Position numbers and translations under genes: made by a program. The notes under the pieces were generated by a model. That model saw nothing but the letters and a program-made list of their open reading frames with translations. It was not told the DNA's origin and did not search any database. Of a stretch of 64,000 nucleotides of DNA, positions 58,520-64,000 are shown one piece after another. The first letter of the stretch is position 1, and every line of letters starts with the position of its first letter. This DNA is from Costus lasius (taxonomy: Eukaryota; Streptophyta; Magnoliopsida; Zingiberales; Costaceae): the NCBI GenBank assembly GCA_027563935.2, contig CM050451.1, forward strand, positions 97,367,565 to 97,431,564, written 5' to 3'.

Positions 58520-59340
58520 GTGGGGGTTACATTTTTAAATGTAATAGACCTTTTTTAAATTCACCTTATATTAATAAAGCTTTTTGTTTAATGGGTTATG
58601 GCTTCCAATGAGCGCAAGCACTCATTGTTAATTACCCCTAAAATCAGAGAACCTTTGGTTAAAAGATCTACATAAATAAATAACATTCCACAAATTGGAG
58701 GGCAAAATGATTTATAAATATCATATTAATACATGGCTCATGAACAACTTAAAATTTAAAGCAATCTTCATTAGTCAAAGAAAGGCTTATCAGTGGATAT
58801 CCGATTTTTTAAGAACATATGGGTATTTGAATACTCGACCTTAATGGCTTATAAGTTTATAAGATTTGGTATGCACTCCGCTTTTATGGCTTGTAAGCAT
58901 TTGAGCTTGAGATACTCGACCTTGATGGTTTGTGAGTATTTGGATTTAGAAAGTACTCAGCCTTGACAGCTTGTGAGTATTTGAACTTGAGATACTCGGC
59001 TTTAATGCCTTGTGAATAGTTGGATATGGAAGGTACTCGGCCTTAATGGTTTGTGAGTACTTGAACTTGAGATTGGTTGCTTCGGCCTTGACACTACAAA
59101 CACGATGTTATCTTGAGGAGCTACAAGCATCGACATATGCATCCCCAAACAATATTACATCATGGTGTGCCGAGACTTTAGCACTTTTAAGATTGATGAA
59201 TATCAAGCTTTGAAGGATTATAGATGCTTGGCGAATACTCGGTCTAGATGTTTGCGAGCGTTAAGCTTGATAAGCATTCCACTTCACTGACTTGTGAACT
59301 TTTCAAACATTAGTTTGACTTTGGCTTAGTCATTAATCCG
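58520..59340 (-). repeat. Right arm of a long diverged inverted repeat
   Basis: The inner part (58520-58690) is the complement of 43255-43445. The array at 58830-59075 is built of units like 'tactcggccttgatggtttg' and 'tgagtatttgaacttgagat'. These are complements of the 42240-43010 units. The motif near 59115-59160 is the complement of that near 43020-43090. The outer terminus is not resolved. Confidence 0.6.
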
Positions 59341-60137
59341 TAACGCGAATATAGTTATCAAGATTTGTAACCTATTCTATCCATAACATCAAACAAGAAT
59401 TGACAAATTGGAACAAGAACCGTTGAATTGAGGCCTATTTTAATCAGAACCATTTGTTTGAATTCAAAGTTGGGTTCAATTTTGACTCTTGAATTGTGGC
59501 AAATTTGGTTATATTATAGGTTCATATTAGGCTTTAGGTTTGGATCTAAATCTAATTGAATTTAGATTTGTTAAACAGAAGCAGTTGCATTTCTTGCAAT
59601 TTTCCTTGGCTGCAGTTTCTAAGCTCTTAATACTATGTCAGTCCACTATTTTTTTTGTTGACGACAAGTGGGGAAGACTGCTGAATAATCCAAATTGATG
59701 GATTGTATCTCCTTTTGTTTCTTTAATCTTTCCCCTTTCCTTATGAACCATTAGCTGCTGCCATATCATTGGAATCTTACCTTGAAGTGGATTTCAACGT
59801 TGTAAAATTTATCTAATTCTTGTTCTGAATTGGATTGGTATTATTTTTAGTTCATAATGCCGTGTTAATTTATCTGATTTTTTTTTTCGTTTGGCATATT
59901 TCCAATTTTATACTATATGATAAAAATTTATGGTTCAATATATGCATGAACATATAAAGAAATGTTTAGCCTCAACCCAGAAATTACAGTTCATAGCCTA
60001 TCCATTAATCTAAATATTACCGTAAAATAAGCACAAGAAAGGATAAGAATAACATAGGAAGAACAAATTACCACTGAAACAAAAAAAGTTTGTAGAAGCT
60101 GACTTCATTAGGAAAGAGAAGTATGTAGATTGGTTAG
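59341..60137. other. Unassigned AT-rich sequence
   Basis: I see no frame, LTR edge or repeat that can be supported. There is a short T-run near 59879. Confidence 0.5.
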
Positions 60138-61790
60138 TGATGTAACCACAAATGCATAATTATATTAAAGTAATAAAATAGATTTTCGTTCCTATGAATA
60201 TCTAAAATTAAGCACCAATTAACCTTGATTTTATAATCTAGGCGAATCAATTTTAATGATTAAGATGAAAATAGAAAATTAGGGAAACAAATATCAATGC
60301 AGTTAAATTTTTGAGAAATAAGGATTCGCCACCATGAACTCAAATAATAATCAATTATGGCACTCCCAAATACCAAATAAATTAGTAGGATATGTTAAAG
60401 GGATTTTTCTTCCAAATTACAGGTTGTACTCTCTCTGTAGCCTAACCTATTGTCTCATTACACTAATCCCCAACTCTTGTTGGCCTATTAATGTAATCAA
60501 ACTCATTAAGTTTTAAGTAAATTGTTGTTCCCTCAAATAATGGGGGCAGGCCTCTCATAGCATGGGTGGTGTGGCGCATGGTCTGCGGGGGGTGGGGTGG
60601 CCCGAGCGGCAGGATTAGGGTTAGGGTTTTATTATTTTAGTTAAGGGTAGAATTATAATTTTCATAGGCAAGGTGGGTTCATGAAAATCCCACAATCCAC
60701 CCCGACCTGACTTCTATATGTCTGATTTTACTAAACCCGATCCGACTCTCGGTCAACTTGGATTTTCTCCAATTAAATCGAGGCAGGAAGGTTGGGTCGA
60801 GTGGGGGTGGGTTTTTATGTCTTTCCTAATGAGATATATCATTATAATACTTTTAAACATGAGTAAATGAATGCAATCAAACAAAAATAAAGAAAATAAA
60901 AATCAAACAATTCTCTCATAAAAGTTTGTCGTCAAAACTATTTTCTAGATGTTGCTTGTGATTGTATTCACAGTCGTGATTGTGTTTGCAAGTATAGTTG
61001 GTGAAGCCTACTTCTCTCATAAAAGTTTTTCTATTTCCCTAGAAATTTGACAAAGGATCCCAGCCAAAATCCTCCTCCTTGCCCTTGACCTTCCTCTTGT
61101 GGATTTGTGTGCGCTAGAGCCTGTTCCTCTAGGTTCCAAGTATCATCGCTCGCCTATGTTTGCTTAGTCGCTGAACACACTTCTCAGCATTAATTTGGAG
61201 CAAGGAGGTAGTGGAACAGTGTCAAAATTATTTGCTATGTCGCCATCTGGATGCTCTCCCTTTGCCCTAAGGTTTAGGCTTCTTCAAATAGGCTAGTAGG
61301 GGTCTGGATTTGAAGAGAAAAAGTCACTAGTTCATCCACAAAACTCGGGCTCGATCTACATAATCATGGTTATGGTTGTGATCACGACCTATTGATTGCT
61401 TCTTCTGCACTGATGTTAGAATCATGGCCCACGATTGTGACCACTACCTAGACCATGATTCTCAAGAAATCTCCAAGTTACATGAAAATTATTGCATAGC
61501 ATCATTTTTCTAAAAAAAAGTGTTATTGCAATTTGAAAATATTTAGGTTCTATCGGTGCCCTTGAATCACAGCCCTTGATTGGATTCATGAGCCAAATTT
61601 TTGTTTAACTTAGGGCTTCAAATTTGTGAGTCCCTTTTGTCACAAAGAATATTGTTGTGGCTAAATATATTCAAAATTGCTAATTTTTATGATATCTTTC
61701 TTAAAAATTCACAAAAATAGAGTAACAATAATTTTATGCTATAGATAGTAAAGTAGGGCAAAATTTTATGCCAAGAGAGGAAAATATGAC
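60138..61790 (-). mobile_element. Worn Gypsy LTR fragment with an insertion
   Basis: 60138-60540 follows the inner third of the LTR at 4263-5744 in order. Shared marks are 'gtaataaaatagattttcgt' versus 'gtaataaaaagattatcgtt', 'gattcgccaccatgaa', 'cccaactcttgttgg' and 'caaactcattaagtt'. A GC-rich stretch of unknown origin (about 60541-60835, with 'gggtggtgtggcgcatgg') breaks it. LTR-like text with short inverted motifs ('atcatggttatggttgtgat', 'gaatcatggcccacgattgt') continues to about 61500. The outer limit is approximate. Confidence 0.45.
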
Positions 61791-61854
61791 ACGTTAATAT
61801 TAATATTAAATACACATGAAAAATACTATAAAAAATTATGCTATCAGATAGTAA

Positions 61855-62420
61855 ATATTGTTCCAGTAAATAAGAAAAATGGCAAACAAATTTATGTTGA
61901 TTTTAGAGACTTAAATAATGAATGTGTCCTAATGATGATTTTCTACTCTAATAAGCAACTCAATATTAAAATTCAATGTATTCCCATTCATGAATTTGTC
62001 ATCCAATTATAATCAAATTAAAATGACATCAAAAAACAAAAACACACATCATTCCATATACCTGTTAGGATATTTTATTATACTATCATGTCATTTAGAT
62101 TAAAGAACGCAAGCACAATATATTAAAGAGCAATGAACTCGCATTCCCAAGTACAATCTTAAAATGAACCTCTTAAATGTGCATTTCGAATTTCATGTGA
62201 AAAATTTCTAAGATTCATTAATATAAAGAAGAATCAAGATAGACAATTTGAAAATAAAATCAATTATTTAATATGGCACCACTAAAAATCTCATATAGCT
62301 CAAATTATTTAAAGGGCATTTAGCTTTTCTCAACCGGTTTATTTCTAACATATTTAGACGAATTCATAGCATCTTGAAATTAACAAAGAAAAGTGCTCAA
62401 TGAATGAGAGACTTAAATTG
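61855..62420 (+). pseudogene. pol: Fossil reverse transcriptase of a Tat-type Gypsy element
   Basis: Pieces in several frames follow the RT of Tat/Retand-type elements in order. 'IVPVNKKNGKQIYVDFRDLNN' matches the VPVKKKNG...CVDFRDLN motif, cut here to 20 residues as IVPVNKKNGKQ + IYVDFRDLN. Next come 'QIKMTSKN', 'SFRLKNAST' followed by 'RAMN' (for MPFGLKNAGATYQRAM), 'LKCAFRISCEKFLRF' (for KCAFGV..GKFLGF) and 'LNRFIS'. Many stops and frame changes show great age. It is the opposite strand to the LTR fragment on its left, so the two are probably unrelated. Confidence 0.6.
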
Positions 62421-62680
62421 GACAATAGCAAGGTGCAAGGACGACGACCTTGACTCCAAACAGATTGAAGGAATCATATGACTGTAATCAAATGGAAGGA
62501 TCTTTTAACAAACACAGAAAAAAAAATGAGGAAAAGAAAAGAGGGACTACGGATCTAAGGGAACCTGTTATCGTATCTAGACAATTAAAGGAGGAACTAT
62601 AATGAACAGTGGAAGTTTATGTTCCAAAAAAAAAAAACAAAAAATACCCTTCAACATTTGAGTGAGATACACAACCTTGG
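62421..62680. other. Unassigned spacer
   Basis: AT-rich, with an A-run near 62622-62640. No gene or repeat edge is seen. Confidence 0.5.
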
Positions 62681-63441
62681 TGTCATGCTCTGGCCTAAGG
62701 TTCTCCGGCGGAACTTTATACCGTACTAAAATCCTAGATTCCGGCCCCAAAATCACCCCAAATCAAAACCCTAATTCAGACTTTGACTTGGTCAACATGA
62801 TTTTGACCCGGTCAATGTGATTCCGCCGTGAACTAATCAATTTTTTTCTTCTGCTGACGTTAGGATCTGGATTACAAATCTCTCGGAGCCGACGACCCCC
62901 GTCACCCGCCCCTCTCCCACTCGGACCTTTCGCCGGCGGCACACCTGTCGTCGATTACAACCACACAAGAACTCGCTCGTCGACGCCCCTTGGCGCCGGA
63001 TACCTCACTCCCTAGAGGCATCAGAGCCCCCGCTCTAGAAAGGCCAACGGCGCCCTCGCCGTCGCCGGTGGTAGCACTCCCCAGCACTCGCATGATCCCG
63101 CTCTGCTTCATTCGTTGAACCTTTAAAGGGAAGAAGACGCCCACGTCTCGTGCCTCACATGGACCACGTTCCACAATGCCACCTGCATCGATCCCGTCTC
63201 CCGCGTCGCCCATTGCCGAAATCCTCACAGGAATCCCAGAGTCGTCCCACCTGGAAGTAGTGCCGCTCCTCGTCCGCGCAAAGCTCGCAGAAGACGATGT
63301 CTTTCGACTTTGGGGTTGACCGGAAGGTTGAATCCAATTCCGGGTTCGATGGTGTGGGGCTTAGTTTGGATCGCATCGTGGATATGGGCCGCCACCCAAT
63401 CCAGTTGAATTTGGCCCGGCCTGGAACTCCAGGGCCTAACA
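62681..63441 (-). repeat. 3' LTR of short LTR element, GC-rich core
   Basis: The core (62885-63290) is strongly GC-rich and gives long overlapping frames on both strands (62902-63228 and 63155-63514 on the minus strand). No domain is recognised in them. They may be captured sequence or just composition. A 'gacttggtcaacatgatttt' motif near 62781 is repeated at 63959 in the second LTR. Confidence 0.75.
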
Positions 63442-63840
63442 ATTCTCCCCCACCTGATTTGAACATCGCCCTCGATGTTCGATACAGGTTGAACATTGTC
63501 TCTTCAATGTCCAAATTCTCTACATCCTGTCTTCAGTCTGATGATGAATGTTACTGAACCACATCGCTTGGAATTGGCACTCAAATGTGCCATAGTGCTA
63601 TGCCCAACTCAATACGAACAGGGTCATGTCCATAACGTATCTCCCTAAATGCTCTGCTCAATATGCAATCGCTGAGTTTACGTACTAGCACACTGAATCA
63701 TCATGCTTATTAGCAACCTACATCACCAAATTCATCAAGAATAACCCCAGACCTGTGGGTCATGGGCCCACAGTAAACTTGCTTCACCATCCTGGCTGAA
63801 CTTAACTGAACCTCGCATCCCCATGCTCGTTCGGAACCTC

Positions 63841-63852
63841 GCTCTGATACCA
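63841..63852 (-). promoter_or_regulatory. Primer-binding site, tRNA-iMet
   Basis: The minus strand reads TGGTATCAGAGC, two bases inside the LTR edge at 63855. It shows that the element reads leftward. Confidence 0.82.
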
Positions 63853-64000
63853 GTTGTCACGCCCCGGCCTAAGGTTCTCCGACGGACCTTTGTACCATGC
63901 CAAAACCCTAGATTACGGCCCCAAAATCACCCCCCAATCAAAACCTTAATTTAAACTTTGACTTGGTCAACATGATTTTGACCCGGTCAATGTGATTCCG

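Larger units (their letters stand above)
62681..64000 (-). mobile_element. Short non-autonomous LTR element, cut by window edge
   Basis: The left LTR is 62681-63441 (761 bp), with ends TGTCATGCTC and ...GCCTAACA on the plus strand, so TG...CA on either strand. The second LTR starts at 63855 (TGTCACGCCC) and runs beyond 64000. It repeats the first 145 bases with about 90% match. Only 413 bp lie between them. On the minus strand the interior begins with a tRNA-iMet primer site (63841-63852) and ends with a purine tract, the complement of 'attctcccccacctgatt' at 63442-63459. There is no coding sequence. Size and structure fit a TRIM or similar element. Confidence 0.8.

Noticed and set aside
62902..63514. 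Overlapping minus-strand frames of 108 and 119 residues as host exons
   Set aside because: They lie within and across the end of a GC-rich LTR. No known domain or splice pattern could be supported.

Overview
The window is nuclear DNA of a flowering plant and consists almost entirely of transposable elements nested inside one another. The evidence is structural. There are Ty1/Copia elements with initiator-tRNA-Met primer sites, Athila-like Ty3/Gypsy elements with tRNA-Asp-type primer sites, a PIF/Harbinger DNA transposon, a hAT-type non-autonomous element, and a captured piece of the plant-specific DUF1685 family. I see no intact host gene, tRNA or rRNA. Order and species cannot be told from what I can read.

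Layout. 1-2619: 3' end of a plus-strand Gypsy element with its 3' LTR. 2620-5744: truncated minus-strand Gypsy element (5' LTR, primer site, gag remnant). 5745-6273: unassigned. 6274-12249: minus-strand non-autonomous Gypsy element with both LTRs and no pol. 12250-about 35000: a decayed PIF/Harbinger transposon whose Myb/SANT gene (12506-15512) and DDE transposase (33380-34728) are pushed apart by a Gypsy solo LTR (13173-15110) and by a plus-strand Copia element (15790-33364). That Copia element carries a younger minus-strand sister (16090-25188) inside its own 5' LTR. 35540-36560: probable transposon with a duplicated DUF1685 fragment. 37190-about 41100: Copia LTR and leader with a 1188-bp hAT-type insertion (39598-40785). 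42150-59340: two blocks of the same repeat in inverted orientation, enclosing an Athila-like Gypsy element (45160-58277), itself broken by a truncated third Copia copy (45510-49372). 60138-62420: Gypsy LTR and reverse-transcriptase fossils. 62681-64000: a short non-autonomous LTR element running off the right edge.

How it works together. The order of insertion can be read from target-site duplications and LTR divergence. The inner minus Copia has a perfect 5-bp TSD and about 8 LTR mismatches in 1671 bp by eye. The outer plus Copia has about 17 in 1680. Both Copia polyproteins are open from end to end apart from two stop codons each. Their gag frames have no local ATG. All three Copia copies appear instead to start inside the 5' LTR (ATG-GCT-ATG followed by a GT donor) and to splice across the primer site into the gag frame. 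The Gypsy elements of three families carry paired hairpins in the 3' internal region, and the stems differ between copies by compensatory changes. These two observations, the head-to-head Copia pair as a possible source of hairpin RNA, and the long inverted-repeat element are the most interesting signals here.
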